64,000 bases of DNA from Thioalkalivibrio sp. ALJ3 (GTDB taxonomy: Bacteria > Pseudomonadota > Gammaproteobacteria > Ectothiorhodospirales > Ectothiorhodospiraceae): assembly GCF_000377205.1 (NCBI RefSeq), contig NZ_KB897906.1, forward strand, positions 340,272-404,271. Reading direction: 5' to 3'. Below are positions 27,904 to 38,262 of this stretch, one piece after another. Positions within the stretch are counted from its first letter, which is position 1. Each line of letters begins with the position of its first letter. Under the pieces are notes generated by a model, which was not told the DNA's origin, searched no databases, and was given only the letters and a program-made list of their open reading frames with translations. A program made the translations under genes and the position numbers.

Positions 27904-28725
27904 ATGTCGGATATCAAAAGCATCATCGAGACCGCCTTCGAACACCGCGCCGAGATCAACCCGCGCAACGTGGAAACCAACGTCCGTGACGCCGTGAACG
28001 AAGCCATGGAGATGCTGGACAGCGGCCAGGAGCGTGTCGCCCAGAAGAAGGGCGGCGACTGGGTGGTCAACGAATGGCTGAAGAAGGCTGTTCTGCTGTC
28101 GTTCCGCATTGCCGAGAACGAATTCATCAAGGGCGGCTTCACCAACTACTACGACAAGGTGCCGTCCAAGTACGCCGACACCTCCAGCCGTGACTTTCGC
28201 GAAGGCGGCGTGCGCGTGGTGCCGCCCGCTACCGCCCGCCGCGGCAGCTACATCGCCCCCAACGTGGTGCTGATGCCCTCCTACGTGAACATTGGCGCCT
28301 ACGTTGACGAAGGCACCATGGTGGACACCTGGGCGACCGTCGGCTCCTGCGCCCAGATTGGCAAGAACGTACATCTGTCCGGCGGCGTCGGTATCGGCGG
28401 GGTGCTGGAGCCACTGCAGGCCGCGCCCACCATCATCGAGGACAACTGCTTTATCGGTGCGCGCTCCGAGGTGGTCGAGGGCGTGATCGTCGAGGAAGGC
28501 GCGGTGATCTCCATGGGCGTGTATCTCGGCCAGTCGACCCGCATCTACGACCGCGAGAACGACGAGATCCTGTTCGGCCGCGTGCCGGCCGGCGCAGTGG
28601 TGGTACCGGGCAACCTGCCCTCGAAAGACGGCAAGTACTCGCTGTACTGTGCGGTGATCGTGAAGCGCGTGGACGAGAAGACCAAGGCCAAGGTCGGCCT
28701 GAACGCCCTGCTGCGCGATGTCTGA
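27904..28725 (+). CDS. dapD: 2,3,4,5-tetrahydropyridine-2,6-dicarboxylate N-succinyltransferase
   Basis: 273 aa, full family length. Left-handed beta-helix hexapeptide repeats run from ~95 to 230 ([35 protein letters not shown]). Commits the succinylase branch of DAP/lysine synthesis upstream of DapC. AAAGGA precedes the ATG. Confidence 0.97.
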   Translation: MSDIKSIIETAFEHRAEINPRNVETNVRDAVNEAMEMLDSGQERVAQKKGGDWVVNEWLKKAVLLSFRIAENEFIKGGFTNYYDKVPSKYADTSSRDFREGGVRVVPPATARRGSYIAPNVVLMPSYVNIGAYVDEGTMVDTWATVGSCAQIGKNVHLSGGVGIGGVLEPLQAAPTIIEDNCFIGARSEVVEGVIVEEGAVISMGVYLGQSTRIYDRENDEILFGRVPAGAVVVPGNLPSKDGKYSLYCAVIVKRVDEKTKAKVGLNALLRDV

Positions 28726-29071
28726 TCTCGTCCTCTACGGGATCGCCAACTGCGACACCGTGCGCAAGGCACGCCGGGCGCTGGATGCGGCCGGCGTGGA
28801 CTTCCGCTTTGTGGACTTTCGCAAGGACGGGCTCGAGGAGGCGCAGTTGCACCGCTGGGTGGATGCTGTTGGCTGGGAGGCCCTGGTGAACCGGCGCGGT
28901 ACTACCTGGCGCCAGCTCCCCGAGGATACGCGCGAGGCCATCGACCAGGAGCGTGCGATTGCCCTGATGCTCGAACACCCGACGCTGATCAAGCGCCCGG
29001 TCGTCGAGCGTGGCGGCGACGTATACGTTGGCTGGAACGCAGCCACTGCGAGTGAGCTTGGGGCTGGCTGA
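28718..29071 (+). CDS. ArsC/Spx-family protein (YffB-like)
   Basis: 117 aa. Thioredoxin-like ArsC fold with a single active-site cysteine, Cys12 in [15 protein letters not shown], then VDFRKDGL and the conserved Arg region LIKRPVVE. Overlaps dapD by 8 nt, an arrangement seen widely. The E. coli relative YffB sits next to dapE. A glutathione-linked reductase role is suspected but not proven. Confidence 0.88.
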   Translation: MSDLVLYGIANCDTVRKARRALDAAGVDFRFVDFRKDGLEEAQLHRWVDAVGWEALVNRRGTTWRQLPEDTREAIDQERAIALMLEHPTLIKRPVVERGGDVYVGWNAATASELGAG

Positions 29072-29214
29072 CCTTTTCCAGCGGGCTCCGGCGCTCGTGG
29101 CTCTTGCTCGCTTCGTTTTGGCTGGGCCTGGTTCGGCATTGGAGTTTACGGTGGCTTCGGTCCGCCGCCTGCCTGCGCTGTCTCGCCAGCGGGCGCCAGA
29201 CCCCACCGTACGAT

Positions 29215-29290
29215 GCGGATGAGCGCAGCGAATCGCATCAGGGTTAGCCCCGCCGTTGGAACGGTGCGTTTCGCTGCGCTCAACGGCACC
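29215..29290. repeat. Intergenic inverted repeat (GAGCGCAGCGAA type)
   Basis: GAGCGCAGCGAA at 29221-29232 is inverted as TTCGCTGCGCTC at 29270-29281, with similar flanks (GATGCG / GGTGCG). It is a common type of short dispersed palindromic repeat in gammaproteobacterial intergenes. It lies between convergent genes and may end both transcripts. The rest of 29072-29330 shows nothing. Confidence 0.6.
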
Positions 29291-29330
29291 CTACGCGACA
29301 GACCGTATACCAGATCTGACCGCAACCAGA

Positions 29331-30566
29331 TCAGGCGCGTTGCTGGCGGAAGCCGGCTACCTCGGCCTGCAGGCGTTCGGCGAGGCCTTCCAGGGCCTCG
29401 ACGGCCTCCTGCATCTCGCGGGCGCCATCGGCACTGCGTACCGCGATGTCGTTGATGTGGTGGATGTTGCGGTTAATCTCCTCGGCGACCTGGCTCTGCT
29501 GCTCCGTGGCCGAAGCGACCTGGCGCGTCATGTCGTCGATGGTGGTGACGGAGTCGTGGATGTATCCCAGCGTCTCCTCCGCCTCGCCGGCCTTGCTGAC
29601 TGAAGACTCGGCCTGCTGTTGACTGACCTCCATCGCCTGCACGGCCTTGCCGGCCGCACCCTGCAGGCGCTGGATGATCTCGCGGATCTCGCCGGTGGAA
29701 TCGTTGGTGCGCTGGGCCAGGTGGCGCACCTCGTCGGCGACCACGGCAAAGCCGCGGCCCGCCTCGCCGGCCCGGGCCGCCTCAATCGCGGCGTTGAGGG
29801 CCAGCAGGTTGGTTTTCTCGGCGATCTCCTCGATGACCTCGAGGATGGACCCGATATTGTCGGAGTCGCCCTTCAGCTCGTCGATGACGGTGCTGGCCTT
29901 GCGAATCTCGCTGGCCAGCGCATTGATCGACCCCTGGGTCGCCTGCACTACATTGCGTCCACCCTCGGCCGCGCGGGTGGCCTGGCCGGCGCTTTCCGCC
30001 GTGCTCTGGGTGTTGTTGGCCACCTCCTGCACGGTTGCCGACATCTGGTTCATCGCGGTGACCACCTGCTCGACATCGGAGCGCTGATCGTTGGTCGCGC
30101 GACTCAACTCGTTGCTGCGGCCTTCCAGCTGGCGCGCCGAGGCGGCGATCCCGTCCGCCGCATCCGCCACCTGCGTGATCAGGCCCGACAACCGCTCCAT
30201 GACCGCGTTGAATGCGGTGCTGGTACGCCCGATTTCGTCATCGGTGGTGATCTCGACACGATGGCCGAGATCCGCCTGTCCCGAAGCGATTGCCTCCAAC
30301 CCCGAAGCCAGTCGCTCCAGGGGCCGAACCAGCATCGAGGCCGCGAACCAGCCGATCGCCAAAGCGACCAGAAAGGCCACCACCCACAAGCCCCAGAGCA
30401 GCCACCACAGCTGGTCCACCAATGCGGCGTCAACGCCCGCTGCCAGATCGCCCTTCATCACGTGGAAGGTTACCCCGCCCATGATGGAAAGCGGGATGGT
30501 GCTGACAAGGATCACAAGGATCACGAGCTTGAGGCGCAGTCCGCCGATCTTCAGAAGCCGGTTCAT
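29331..30566 (-). CDS. Methyl-accepting chemotaxis protein without periplasmic sensor domain
   Basis: 411 aa. TM1 at ~12-35, only ~15-20 residues outside, TM2 at ~52-75, HAMP ~75-130, then a signalling domain with the hairpin tip [18 protein letters not shown]. With almost no periplasmic loop it cannot bind an external ligand in the usual way; membrane-state, energy or partner-protein sensing is more likely. AAGGAGGA precedes the ATG. No che genes are adjacent. Confidence 0.93.
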   Translation of the reverse strand: MNRLLKIGGLRLKLVILVILVSTIPLSIMGGVTFHVMKGDLAAGVDAALVDQLWWLLWGLWVVAFLVALAIGWFAASMLVRPLERLASGLEAIASGQADLGHRVEITTDDEIGRTSTAFNAVMERLSGLITQVADAADGIAASARQLEGRSNELSRATNDQRSDVEQVVTAMNQMSATVQEVANNTQSTAESAGQATRAAEGGRNVVQATQGSINALASEIRKASTVIDELKGDSDNIGSILEVIEEIAEKTNLLALNAAIEAARAGEAGRGFAVVADEVRHLAQRTNDSTGEIREIIQRLQGAAGKAVQAMEVSQQQAESSVSKAGEAEETLGYIHDSVTTIDDMTRQVASATEQQSQVAEEINRNIHHINDIAVRSADGAREMQEAVEALEGLAERLQAEVAGFRQQRA

Positions 30567-30690
30567 GGGGTTCCTCCTTTCCCCGCTATAACGGCCGGGC
30601 TGGCCGGTACTTTATAGCGCGCCCATCTTCGCGTGGGCGACGCCAAGAGCAGGTGACCGGATCAAGTTCAGTACACAGGTTTACAGACAC

Positions 30691-30722
30691 AAAAAAACCC
30701 GCGTCCCCATGGGAGACGCGGG
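30691..30722 (-). terminator. Rho-independent terminator of rhlE
   Basis: Stem CCCGCGTC/GACGCGGG with a 9-nt loop. On the minus strand it is followed by TTTTTTT, 27 nt after the rhlE stop. Confidence 0.9.
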
Positions 30723-30748
30723 CGGATTCGGTCAGAACGGCGAGGAAT

Positions 30749-32062
30749 CTAGCGGCTGCGTGCAGCCCGATTGCCCTGCGCCGCACGGCCCTGGCCACCA
30801 CCGCGATTGCCGCCGGGCTTGGCCCCACGGCCCTGGCGCGGCTTGCCATTGCGTGCGCCGCCACCCGGCTTGCCGCCACGGCGATGACCATTGCCATCGT
30901 TGGCCGCCGGCTTCGGGGCCGCGAAACCCTCGGTTTCGATCCGATCGATCGGGCGCTGAATCAGGCGTTCGATGCCCTTCAGGAGCTTCATCTCTTCGCC
31001 ATCCACCAGCGACAGTGCGGCACCAACGGACCCGGCACGACCGGTACGCCCGATGCGGTGGACATAATCTTCCGGCACATTCGGCAGTTCGAAGTTGACC
31101 ACCTGCGGCAACTGGTCGATGTCCAGCCCTCGGGCCGCAATATCGGTGGCGACCAGCACCGGCACGGCCCCGGTCTTGAACTGCTTGAGTGCCCGGGTAC
31201 GCGCCGCCTGGCTCTTGTTGCCATGGATGGCCTCGGACGGCACACCGTCCTGCGTCAGCTTCTGTGCCAGGCGGTTGGCTCCGTGCTTGGTGCGGGTGAA
31301 CACCAGCACCTGGCCCCAGTCGTTGCTGCGAATCAGATGGCTCAACAGTTCGCGCTTGCGGCTGGTCTCCACCAAATGCACCGTCTGCTGCACCGTCTCG
31401 GCAGCGGTGTTGCGCGGCGCTACGTCGACCTCTGCCGGCTTGTTCAGCAGGCTCGAGGCCAGAGAACGGATCTCGCCGGAGAAGGTCGCCGAGAACATCA
31501 GGTTCTGGCGCTGCTTGGGCATCAGGGCAATCAGCCGGCGAATATCGCGGATGAAGCCCATATCCAGCATTCGATCGGCCTCGTCCAGCACCAGGATCTC
31601 CACGCCGGAGAGGTCGATCGTCTTCTGGCCAGCATGGTCCAGCAGACGACCCGGGGTGGCCACGACGATATCCATCGGGCCCCGCAGTGCTTTGATCTGC
31701 GGGTTCATGTTCACACCGCCGAAGATGGTCATCGACTTCAACGACAGGTGGCGACCGTAGGTACGAACGGAATCGTGGACCTGTGCAGCCAACTCGCGCG
31801 TCGGCGTCAGGATGAGTGCCCGCGGATGCCCTGGCTTGCGCTCGGGCGCTTGCCCGGTAGTCAGTCGCTGCAGGATCGGCAGCGTAAAACCGGCGGTCTT
31901 GCCGGTCCCGGTCTGCGCAGCGGCCAGCAGATCCCCGCCTTTCAGGACTTCGGGAATTGCCTGGGTCTGGATCGGGGTCGGCGTTTTGTAACCGGCCTGG
32001 TCCAGCGCGCGCATAAGGGGTTCGGCCAACCCAAGGTCGGCAAAGGAAGAAACGGAAGACAT
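30749..32062 (-). CDS. rhlE: ATP-dependent DEAD-box RNA helicase RhlE
   Basis: 437 aa. [20 protein letters not shown] plus Q motif, [28 protein letters not shown] and [10 protein letters not shown] are intact. The C-terminal ~60 residues are a Gly/Arg/Asn-rich basic tail typical of RhlE, with no DbpA domain. Acts in rRNA maturation and mRNA decay. Start at 32062 has GGAG 6 nt upstream; ATG 32074 lacks one. Confidence 0.9.
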   Translation of the reverse strand: MSSVSSFADLGLAEPLMRALDQAGYKTPTPIQTQAIPEVLKGGDLLAAAQTGTGKTAGFTLPILQRLTTGQAPERKPGHPRALILTPTRELAAQVHDSVRTYGRHLSLKSMTIFGGVNMNPQIKALRGPMDIVVATPGRLLDHAGQKTIDLSGVEILVLDEADRMLDMGFIRDIRRLIALMPKQRQNLMFSATFSGEIRSLASSLLNKPAEVDVAPRNTAAETVQQTVHLVETSRKRELLSHLIRSNDWGQVLVFTRTKHGANRLAQKLTQDGVPSEAIHGNKSQAARTRALKQFKTGAVPVLVATDIAARGLDIDQLPQVVNFELPNVPEDYVHRIGRTGRAGSVGAALSLVDGEEMKLLKGIERLIQRPIDRIETEGFAAPKPAANDGNGHRRGGKPGGGARNGKPRQGRGAKPGGNRGGGQGRAAQGNRAARSR

Positions 32063-32451
32063 GCAATACTCCAACGGCTACCCGCCACTCGTACTCGAGG
32101 GGCGCCCATCGGGGTATGACGAAATCGGGGGGACGGGAACCGAAAAGGTTCCGGATCGGTGAACGGACGCTGACGGGCGGGGCGTTCGATGGGGCCACTA
32201 TACGGGCTCGGGACACGAAAGCAAGCTTATTCCGCCGATAAATCCTACCGCGACACTAAAGATCTCTACCCCCTGTTCTAATTACTGTCGTATATTACCT
32301 AGAATATAAGAATAATCGCGCCAGGGAAGGCCGGGCGGCCTGCACCATCGAGAGATGCGTCCATTTCGCCCAAGGGTCAAACGCGCGTGCTTCGCGGCAA
32401 CGGCATACACCCAGCAAATTGATCGTCCGTTGCCGACTCTGGAGGGGCACG
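32063..32451. other. Divergent intergenic region rhlE / GGDEF-EAL
   Basis: About 390 bp without a gene. An AT-rich stretch at ~32220-32310 is the likely promoter zone for one or both directions. GGAACC-GAAAA-GGTTCC at 32136-32152 forms a small hairpin in the rhlE leader. No other structure is evident. Confidence 0.4.
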
Positions 32452-32550
32452 ATGAAGGAGTTCGTCCGGGCCACGCGTGGTCTGGTCACCAACGGCATGG
32501 CAGATCGCCAAGCTCGTTCGCGGGCACGTGGATGCATGGCGGCCGGATGA
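32452..32550 (+). CDS. 32-residue leader ORF, translationally coupled to the GGDEF-EAL gene
   Basis: ATG at 32452 is preceded by GGAGGGGCACG, the best ribosome binding site in the region. The ORF runs 33 codons and its TGA (32548-32550) overlaps the downstream ATG (32547-32549) as ATGA. The peptide is basic (MKEFVRATRGLV...). The downstream gene has only a weak site of its own, so reinitiation is likely. Existence of the peptide is inference. Confidence 0.45.
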   Translation: MKEFVRATRGLVTNGMADRQARSRARGCMAAG

Positions 32551-35075
32551 GAACGTTCCCCCGCTCATGGCCAGTGCGTCATACGCCACTGGCCTGGCTG
32601 GCATTGCTGGCCCTGTTCATGCTGCCCGTGTTTCTGTGGATGGCCGGGATCCCCGTCCCGCCGCTGGTTCCGCTGGAACACATGACAGCGTTCCACACAG
32701 CCACCGAGCTGTTCGCGGTGGTGGTGGCGATCGGGGTGTTCGCGGTGGCCTATCATGTGCGCGACCGGCGACGGGTGCTGGCCACTCTGATCCTCGCCAC
32801 CGGCTTCCTCGCAGTGGGTTTGCTCGATTTCCTGCATCTGATGACCTATCCGCAGATGCCGGATTTCATTACCCGAAATTCTTCTCAGCAGACGATCTTC
32901 TTCTGGCTCGCCGCCCGGCTCATTGCCGCCCTGGCGCTTCTGTTATATGTCGCCTTGCCGCTGATAGCACGCAATCGCGAACCGGCCCCTATGACATTTC
33001 TGGCCGGAGCCCTGGTCCTGGTCGCATTCCTCGCGTGGATTGGGCTCTGGCACGAGCACCGCATCCCGGCGCTGTTCATCCCGGGCGAGGGGCTGACACC
33101 CGTGAAGATCGCCCTGGAAGGCGTGGTGGTCGCACTGCATGCCGCAACGCTGCTCATCCTCCTGCTGCGGCCACAGTTGCTGCAACGCCCGGGCATGCCC
33201 CTGGTGGCCGCCGCACTCATGATCCTGATGTCGAGCGAGGTGTTCTTCACCCTCTACGGCAGCCTGTCCGACGGCTTCTTCGTGCTCGGCCACATCTACA
33301 AGGTGGCGGGCTACGCGCTGATCTACTGGGGCGTATTCATCGCAAGCGTACGCACACCCATGGAGCAGCTAAGAGCCGCCCATCAGGATGTCGAACTGCG
33401 CCAAAAACGTTATGAACAACTGATCGACACGGCCCCGGACGGGGTGCTGGTCACCGACGCGAACGGGACCATCCTGATGGCGAACCGCAACATCGAGCGC
33501 CTGTTTGGCTACCCGCGCCGGCACCTGATCGGCGAATCCGTGGAGACGCTGGTTCCCGAGCGCCTGCGCGAACATCATCGTTCGATGCGCGAACGGCAGG
33601 GCGACAACGTCTCGGAACGCACCATGGGCGAGGTACCCGATCTGCGCGGGCGCCGGCTCGACGGCTCGGAAATTCCGGTCGACATCAGTCTCAACGCCCT
33701 TGAGGACGAGGACGGCTATCGAATCACGGCCTTTATTCGCGACGTCACGGACCGTCAGCGCCGAGAAGCGCGCATCCAGCACCAGGCGACCCACGACAGC
33801 CTGACCGGCCTGCCCAACCGCTGGCTCCTGCACGACCGGCTCACCCAGGGCATTGCCCATGCCAACCGTCACCACCACCGGATCGCGGTGATGCTGCTTG
33901 ATCTGGATCACTTCAAGATGATCAACGACACCTTCGGCCACCACGAGGGCGACGAACTGCTGCGGGAGGTTGCACAGCGCCTGAAAGACGTCGTTGGCGC
34001 CGATGCCACTATCGGACGATTTGGCGGCGACGAGTTCATGATCCTGCTCCCGGACGTTTCGGACAGCCTGCGGATCGGAGAGCTGGCCCAGCAGATCCTG
34101 GAGCTGTTTGACCGGCCGTTTCACACGGGGCCGGCCCGCCAGTTCACCTCGAGTGCCAGCATCGGGATTGCGTTGTTCCCCGAGGACGCGCGCGATGAAC
34201 ACACGCTGGTCCGTTACGCCGACATGGCCATGTACGAAGCCAAGCGCACCGGCCGCAATACTTACGCCTTTTATTCCGCGCATCTCGATGACCAGGTACG
34301 CGCGGAACAGCAACTCCAGGAACGCCTGAAGCGCGCGCTGGAAAATGACCAGCTGGCACTGCACTTCCAGCCGGTAATCGACGTTCACACCGGAGCCGTT
34401 GTCGGCGCTGAAGCCCTGCTGCGCTGGGACGACCCGGAATTGGGCTCCGTGGCGCCGTCCAGCTTTATTCCCAGCGCCGAGGCCAGCGGTCTGATCCTGC
34501 CGCTCGGCGCATGGGTGATTCGGCATGCGTGCCAGCAACTGGCCAGCTGGGAACGCCAGGGCGCCGATTTGTCCCTGTCCATCAACATCTCGGCGCTTCA
34601 GTTCCGCCAGCTGGATTTCGTCGACCAGCTACGGCAGACCCTGAGGGAGACCTCCGCAGCGCCCGAACGACTGGAGATTGAGGTCACCGAAACGGTGGCC
34701 ATGGCCGATGTCGGCCTGGCTCGCGAGCACCTCTCCGGCCTCAAGGCGCTGGGCGTACGCGTGTCGCTGGATGATTTTGGTACGGGGTATTCCTCCCTCG
34801 CCTATCTCAAGTCATTGCCGATCGACAAGATCAAGATCGACCGCTCGTTCATTGCCGACATCGGCCGCGACCGCGACGCCGAGATGATCCTGCGCTCGGT
34901 GATGAGCCTGGGTGACAGCCTGCACCTGAATCTCGTGGCGGAGGGCGTGGAGACGGCCGAGCATCTCGCCTTCCTGCAGCGGGAAGGCTGCGACTTGTAT
35001 CAGGGGTGGCTGCATTCGCCGGCACTGACCATTCAGGAATTCAATGCCACCATCCATTCTCAACTAAAGGCCTGA
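32547..35075 (+). CDS. MASE3-PAS-GGDEF-EAL c-di-GMP signalling protein
   Basis: 842 aa. An N-terminal MASE3-type membrane sensor (about eight helices; FHTATELFAVVVAIGVFAV, LLDFLHLMTYPQMP) spans ~1-270. PAS follows at ~285-410, GGDEF at ~420-580 with intact GRFGGDEF, and EAL at ~595-842 with intact EALLRW, EVTET and DDFGTGYSSLAYLK. Both diguanylate cyclase and phosphodiesterase motifs are complete, so net activity cannot be predicted. The start is set by the ATGA overlap with the leader ORF. Confidence 0.88.
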   Translation: MRTFPRSWPVRHTPLAWLALLALFMLPVFLWMAGIPVPPLVPLEHMTAFHTATELFAVVVAIGVFAVAYHVRDRRRVLATLILATGFLAVGLLDFLHLMTYPQMPDFITRNSSQQTIFFWLAARLIAALALLLYVALPLIARNREPAPMTFLAGALVLVAFLAWIGLWHEHRIPALFIPGEGLTPVKIALEGVVVALHAATLLILLLRPQLLQRPGMPLVAAALMILMSSEVFFTLYGSLSDGFFVLGHIYKVAGYALIYWGVFIASVRTPMEQLRAAHQDVELRQKRYEQLIDTAPDGVLVTDANGTILMANRNIERLFGYPRRHLIGESVETLVPERLREHHRSMRERQGDNVSERTMGEVPDLRGRRLDGSEIPVDISLNALEDEDGYRITAFIRDVTDRQRREARIQHQATHDSLTGLPNRWLLHDRLTQGIAHANRHHHRIAVMLLDLDHFKMINDTFGHHEGDELLREVAQRLKDVVGADATIGRFGGDEFMILLPDVSDSLRIGELAQQILELFDRPFHTGPARQFTSSASIGIALFPEDARDEHTLVRYADMAMYEAKRTGRNTYAFYSAHLDDQVRAEQQLQERLKRALENDQLALHFQPVIDVHTGAVVGAEALLRWDDPELGSVAPSSFIPSAEASGLILPLGAWVIRHACQQLASWERQGADLSLSINISALQFRQLDFVDQLRQTLRETSAAPERLEIEVTETVAMADVGLAREHLSGLKALGVRVSLDDFGTGYSSLAYLKSLPIDKIKIDRSFIADIGRDRDAEMILRSVMSLGDSLHLNLVAEGVETAEHLAFLQREGCDLYQGWLHSPALTIQEFNATIHSQLKA

Positions 35076-35242
35076 AACCGACCCAGCCGAGCGCAGTTCA
35101 AATATGCATTAGCATTCGCTGTTTGACACAAGGCTAACGTTCCCATTGAATCAGGTACATAACGCCTGTTTTACATTGGCGGGCGCAATAACGAAGGGGA
35201 ACGCCCTATTGGCCGAATCCCCTCGCGACGCAGGGAGTCAGC

Positions 35243-37660
35243 GTGACAGGGAGATTCCGTATTGGCACGGCGTCGGGGCCAGGCAGTGGCCATACTCCGA
35301 CGCCGCACACACGCTCAACCTGGGTGATCGGGCTCGGGTTCACGGTTGTGCTGGTCCTGATGACGGTGATGATCGCCCTGGGGCTGAACCGCATGGCGCA
35401 GGTGCACGACCGTCTCGAACTGATCGTGCACGAACACAACGTCAAGACCGAGCTGCTCGGCAACATGCGCAATGCGGCGCGCGAACGGTCGGTCACCCTG
35501 CTCCAGTTGTCGATCACCACCGACCCCTTCGATCTCGACGAGGGGATCATGACGTTTCGCGGCCACGCATCGGATTTCATGGTCAACCGCCAGCAACTGG
35601 ATGCCATGCCGATGACCGCGGAAGAACAGAGACTGCTCGACGAGTCCCGCGGGCTGACCGAACGCGCAGTCGAGGTCCAGGAGCGCGTGCTCGACCTCAT
35701 TCTGGAAGGCCAGACGGAAGAAGCCACGAACTGGCTGCTCGCGGAGGCCATCCCGAAACAGGGACGGGTGCTCGAGCACCTGGACGCGATGATCGGGTTG
35801 CAGAAGGAGGCCAGTGTGGCCGCTGTGCGTGATACGGCACGGCAGTATCGTACCGCGGTCGTCCTGAAGCTGGTGCTCGGTGGCGCCGCGCTACTGATGG
35901 GGATGCTGATTACCCTGGGCGTGCTGCGGCATACGCGGCGAATCGAATCGGCCCTGTTCGAGGAGAAAGAGCGCGCCCAGGTCACGCTGCACGCCATTGG
36001 TGACGGCGTGATCACCACGGATCTGGAGGGCCGGATCGACTACCTCAACCCGGTCGCCGAACACCTGACGGGCTGGGACCAGGAAGCCGCTCGCGGTCAG
36101 CCGCTTTCACGCGTTTTTCACATCATCCGCGAGTCCACTGGCGAACGGCTCCATCATCCTTTGACCGAACGCCTGCCGGACGGCACGGCATGCACGCTCG
36201 ATCAGGAGGCCATCCTGATCTCGACTGAGGGGCGCGAGCATGCGATCGAGGAGGTCTCGGCCCCCATCCGTGACCGCGATGGCACCACCATTGGTGCGGC
36301 CCTGGTGTTCCGCGATGTTTCCCGGGCCCGCGAGATGGCGCGCGAACTGTCCTGGGCCGCCACCCACGACTGCCTGACCTCGCTGGCCAACCGCGCGGAG
36401 TTCGAACGCCGCCTCGCCCAGCTGGTGGCCACGGCCCACCAGGAAAACCGCGAGCACGCCCTGCTCTACATGGACCTGGACCAGTTCAAGCTGGTGAACG
36501 ATACCTGCGGGCACGGGGCCGGCGACGACCTGTTGTGCCAGTTGACCTCGCAGCTACACAGCCAGCTCCGCGAGAGCGACACCCTGGCCCGCCTCGGGGG
36601 CGACGAGTTCGGCGTGCTGCTGTCGAACTGCCCGCTCGTACAGGCGGAACGCATCGCGGAAAACCTGCGCGCGACGGTCGACAGCTACCGCTTCGAATGG
36701 CAGGGACGCATCTTTCGCGTAGGTATCAGCATTGGCGTGGTCCCGGTATTCGGACACACCAAGGATACCGCGCAGTACATGAGCGAAGCCGACGCCGCCT
36801 GTTATCTGGCCAAGGAGCAGGGACGCAATCGTATCCACGTCTCGCGCGCTGGCGACACCGAGCTGTCGCATTGTCAGGGCGAAATGAACTGTGTCCAGCG
36901 CATCACCTATGCGCTGCAGCACAATCGTTTCTGGCTGCATGGACAAAGAATCGTCCCCGTTTCCAGCGACGATCCCGCGCATACCGAGATCCTGCTGCGC
37001 ATGGTCGAAGACGATGGCACGGTGGTACTGCCGGCCACCTTCATTCCCGCCGCCGAACGCTACGGGCAAATGCCTGCGATCGACCGCTGGGTCATCAAAC
37101 GGGTGCTGAAGCACGTCGCCAACGACACCGATACCGAGGGTCACTTTGCCGTCAACCTGTCCGGGCACTCCCTGTGCGACCGCGGCATGCTGGACTACAT
37201 CGTCGAACAGCTCGAGCAAAGCGGCGTCGATCCCGGCCGTATCTGTTTCGAGATCACGGAGACCGCTGCCATCGCCAACCTGAGCCAGGCCAGCCGTTTT
37301 ATTCGCGTACTGCGCGGCCTGGGCTGCCAGTTCTCCCTGGATGACTTCGGCACGGGGATGGCCTCGTTCGGCTACCTCAAGACACTGAAGATTGACTACC
37401 TGAAGATCGATGGCAGCTTCGTACGCAACATGGCGGACGACCGCATCAGCCGAGCGATGGTCGAAAGCATTCACCACATTGGACGCGTGATCGGAGTCCA
37501 GACCATCGCGGAGTGTGTCTCGCACGAGAGCATGCTGGACTCCCTGCGGCTGGTTGGCGTGGACTATGCCCAGGGATTCGGGCTGCATCTTCCGGAACCC
37601 CTCGAGCCGTGCCCGGTGGTCGTCAAGGACAGCCCGCGTACCGGCTCGGTTGCCAACTGA
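35243..37660 (+). CDS. 4HB-PAS-GGDEF-EAL c-di-GMP signalling protein
   Basis: 805 aa, GTG start with AGGGAG upstream. TM1 at ~28-50, a periplasmic four-helix bundle ~52-210, TM2 ~212-235, PAS ~245-355, then GGDEF with intact ARLGGDEF. In the EAL domain the first motif reads EILLR (ExLxR kept) and DDFGTGMASFGYLK is intact, but the late loop is IAECVS, where active relatives usually have AE(G/F)VE. Likely an active cyclase with weakened or regulatory EAL (inference). 167 nt after the previous GGDEF-EAL gene. Confidence 0.88.
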   Translation: MTGRFRIGTASGPGSGHTPTPHTRSTWVIGLGFTVVLVLMTVMIALGLNRMAQVHDRLELIVHEHNVKTELLGNMRNAARERSVTLLQLSITTDPFDLDEGIMTFRGHASDFMVNRQQLDAMPMTAEEQRLLDESRGLTERAVEVQERVLDLILEGQTEEATNWLLAEAIPKQGRVLEHLDAMIGLQKEASVAAVRDTARQYRTAVVLKLVLGGAALLMGMLITLGVLRHTRRIESALFEEKERAQVTLHAIGDGVITTDLEGRIDYLNPVAEHLTGWDQEAARGQPLSRVFHIIRESTGERLHHPLTERLPDGTACTLDQEAILISTEGREHAIEEVSAPIRDRDGTTIGAALVFRDVSRAREMARELSWAATHDCLTSLANRAEFERRLAQLVATAHQENREHALLYMDLDQFKLVNDTCGHGAGDDLLCQLTSQLHSQLRESDTLARLGGDEFGVLLSNCPLVQAERIAENLRATVDSYRFEWQGRIFRVGISIGVVPVFGHTKDTAQYMSEADAACYLAKEQGRNRIHVSRAGDTELSHCQGEMNCVQRITYALQHNRFWLHGQRIVPVSSDDPAHTEILLRMVEDDGTVVLPATFIPAAERYGQMPAIDRWVIKRVLKHVANDTDTEGHFAVNLSGHSLCDRGMLDYIVEQLEQSGVDPGRICFEITETAAIANLSQASRFIRVLRGLGCQFSLDDFGTGMASFGYLKTLKIDYLKIDGSFVRNMADDRISRAMVESIHHIGRVIGVQTIAECVSHESMLDSLRLVGVDYAQGFGLHLPEPLEPCPVVVKDSPRTGSVAN

Positions 37661-37717
37661 TTCGCGCATGAAGACCAGGCGGCCGGAGCCCGGCCCCGGC
37701 CGCCTGGTTTGTCTGCT

Positions 37718-38089
37718 TCAGTAGCCCATATTGGCGTGAACGTCTGGCGGGGCTTCGTGCGTCAACAACGACCACGTCAGATGCGCCATGACCTCGGGCG
37801 CCACCACCGTATGGCGATTCCCGTCTTTCTGCATCCCTTCGCGCAGGCGCTGGCGCACCTCGGCGCGTCCCGTCAGGTCGTAGACCACATCCACCTGGTC
37901 ACCACGGGCCAGGATCTGTTCGACCGATTCCACCGGAATTCCCCGCGCCTGCGCCAGCTTGCGGCCATCGGTTTCGCCCTGCTCGGATACCGCGCAGATC
38001 TCCATCCCCGGCGTGTCGCTGTCCAGCAGCAGTTCCAGGAAACGCCCTCCCACACGGCCAAGACCGACAATTGCGATCTGAATCGCCAT
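37718..38089 (-). CDS. Small stand-alone NAD(P)-binding Rossmann protein
   Basis: 123 aa. Dinucleotide-binding IQIAIVGLGRVGGRFLELLL, then VDVVYDLTGRAEVRQRL and a His-containing tail (HTVVAPEVMAHLTWSLL). It matches only the first domain of homoserine/aspartate dehydrogenase or MocA-type oxidoreductases; no catalytic domain follows. AGGAGGGAG precedes the ATG, so it is a genuine short gene. Function unknown. Confidence 0.65.
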   Translation of the reverse strand: MAIQIAIVGLGRVGGRFLELLLDSDTPGMEICAVSEQGETDGRKLAQARGIPVESVEQILARGDQVDVVYDLTGRAEVRQRLREGMQKDGNRHTVVAPEVMAHLTWSLLTHEAPPDVHANMGY

Positions 38090-38262
38090 CACTCCCTCCT
38101 GTTGTTTTCGTTATATCCGGCATGCATCGAATGGCATGCCCATCGGAGTATAGGAGACATTCCTGTTTTCGTACGGCGGGGAGACATGGGGAAGATCAGG
38201 CCTTTTGGGGGCAGACCCCGCAGGCCCTACACTCGCCCGATCAACCGCAATGGAGTATCCCG

